Assembly: GCF_000416965.1 (NCBI RefSeq)
Contig: NZ_ATCL01000014.1
Span: forward strand, 248,001 to 312,000
Direction of reading: 5' to 3'
Source of the DNA: Exiguobacterium chiriqhucha RW-2
GTDB lineage: Bacteria > Bacillota > Bacilli > Exiguobacteriales > Exiguobacteriaceae
Length of the DNA stretch: 64,000 nt
Part shown: positions 63,967 to 64,000 of the stretch, piece after piece
Position numbering within the stretch: position 1 is the first letter of the stretch
Layout: every line of letters begins with the position of its first letter
The notes under the pieces: generated by a model
Database searches by the model: none
What the model was told of the DNA's origin: nothing
The model's input: only the letters and a program-made list of their open reading frames with translations
Translations under genes and position numbers: made by a program

Positions 63967-64000
63967 TTCGCTCGGGCTTCGAGCTGACCGGTCACGTCTT
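63963..64000 (-). CDS. C-terminal end of a minus-strand gene running out of the window
   Basis: Reading leftwards from the window end, codons give D-V-T-G-Q-L-E-A-R-A-N and a TAA stop that lies in the shared terminator. The good codon use and terminator suggest a real gene end; too short to identify. Confidence 0.35.
   Translation of the reverse strand, partial: DVTGQLEARAN

Overview
This 64 kb window looks like chromosome from a low-to-mid GC Bacillota of class Bacilli; Exiguobacterium or a close relative is my best guess. The reasons are GGAGG-type ribosome binding sites before nearly every gene, hairpin-plus-T-run terminators, Bacillus-like gene order (atp operon, DUF1146 gene, murA, mbl, flhO-flhP, mscL, fabZ), LytS/YesM-type and LicT/GlpP/FapR-type regulation, and the absence of the sporulation genes (spoIID, spoIIQ, spoIIID) that sit between murA and mbl in Bacillus. 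I see no rRNA, tRNA, insertion sequence, prophage or CRISPR array. The species call is from memory of such genomes, not from a search.

Layout. 1-6.1 kb: end of a diguanylate cyclase, then (minus) a two-gene ABC importer of the glycine betaine/carnitine/ergothioneine family with a SigB-like promoter, then (minus) glycolate oxidase glcDF behind a promoter with a CcpA cre-like site. 6.7-13.8 kb: complete F1Fo ATP synthase operon atpZ-I-B-E-F-H-A-G-D-C. 14-18.2 kb: EAL-HDOD protein, DUF1146 protein, murA, mbl. 18.3-24.2 kb: a block not present at this place in Bacillus: a DUF4275-like/SDR pair, an LytS-like kinase with SARP-type response regulator, and an orphan PAS histidine kinase. 24.4-28.8 kb: flhO, flhP, glycerate kinase, mscL, epuA-fabZ-lipoprotein; mscL and epuA-fabZ share a promoter region with a FapR-type operator. 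28.9-38 kb: chemotaxis receptor, C45-type Ntn hydrolase, a small lipoprotein, a 1108-residue AT-rich secreted Ig-like repeat protein, a methyltransferase and an Fe-S photolyase.

38-43.5 kb: a glycerol-3-phosphate/glycerophosphodiester operon (glpP-ugpCAEB-ugpQ) whose leader carries a terminator, presumably controlled by its own first gene product. 43.6-46.6 kb: small membrane proteins, an orphan kinase and an M23 cell-wall hydrolase. 47-56.6 kb: a copper-handling island (YdhK-like lipoprotein, multicopper oxidase, CopB-type ATPase, F510_1955-type Asp-box lipoprotein, two-component system, DUF305 membrane protein), with a MurE ligase that has unusual substrate motifs inside it. 56.6-64 kb: small proteins, a TerC metal exporter with twin operators, a DedA protein, an AraC regulator divergent from an HPr-like protein plus aldo/keto reductase, a HAD phosphatase behind a LicT/SacT-type RNA antiterminator, an Rrf2 regulator divergent from an NmrA-type oxidoreductase, and two small ends.

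The most interesting signals are regulatory: the RAT/terminator switch at 61192-61259 in front of a lone sugar-phosphatase gene, the FapR-like operator at 27649-27665 shared by mscL and fabZ, the glpP-led ugp leader, and the twin TerC operators. Three short genes below usual ORF cut-offs (44051-44203, 44253-44399, 56842-57015) form what may be one small-membrane-protein family.
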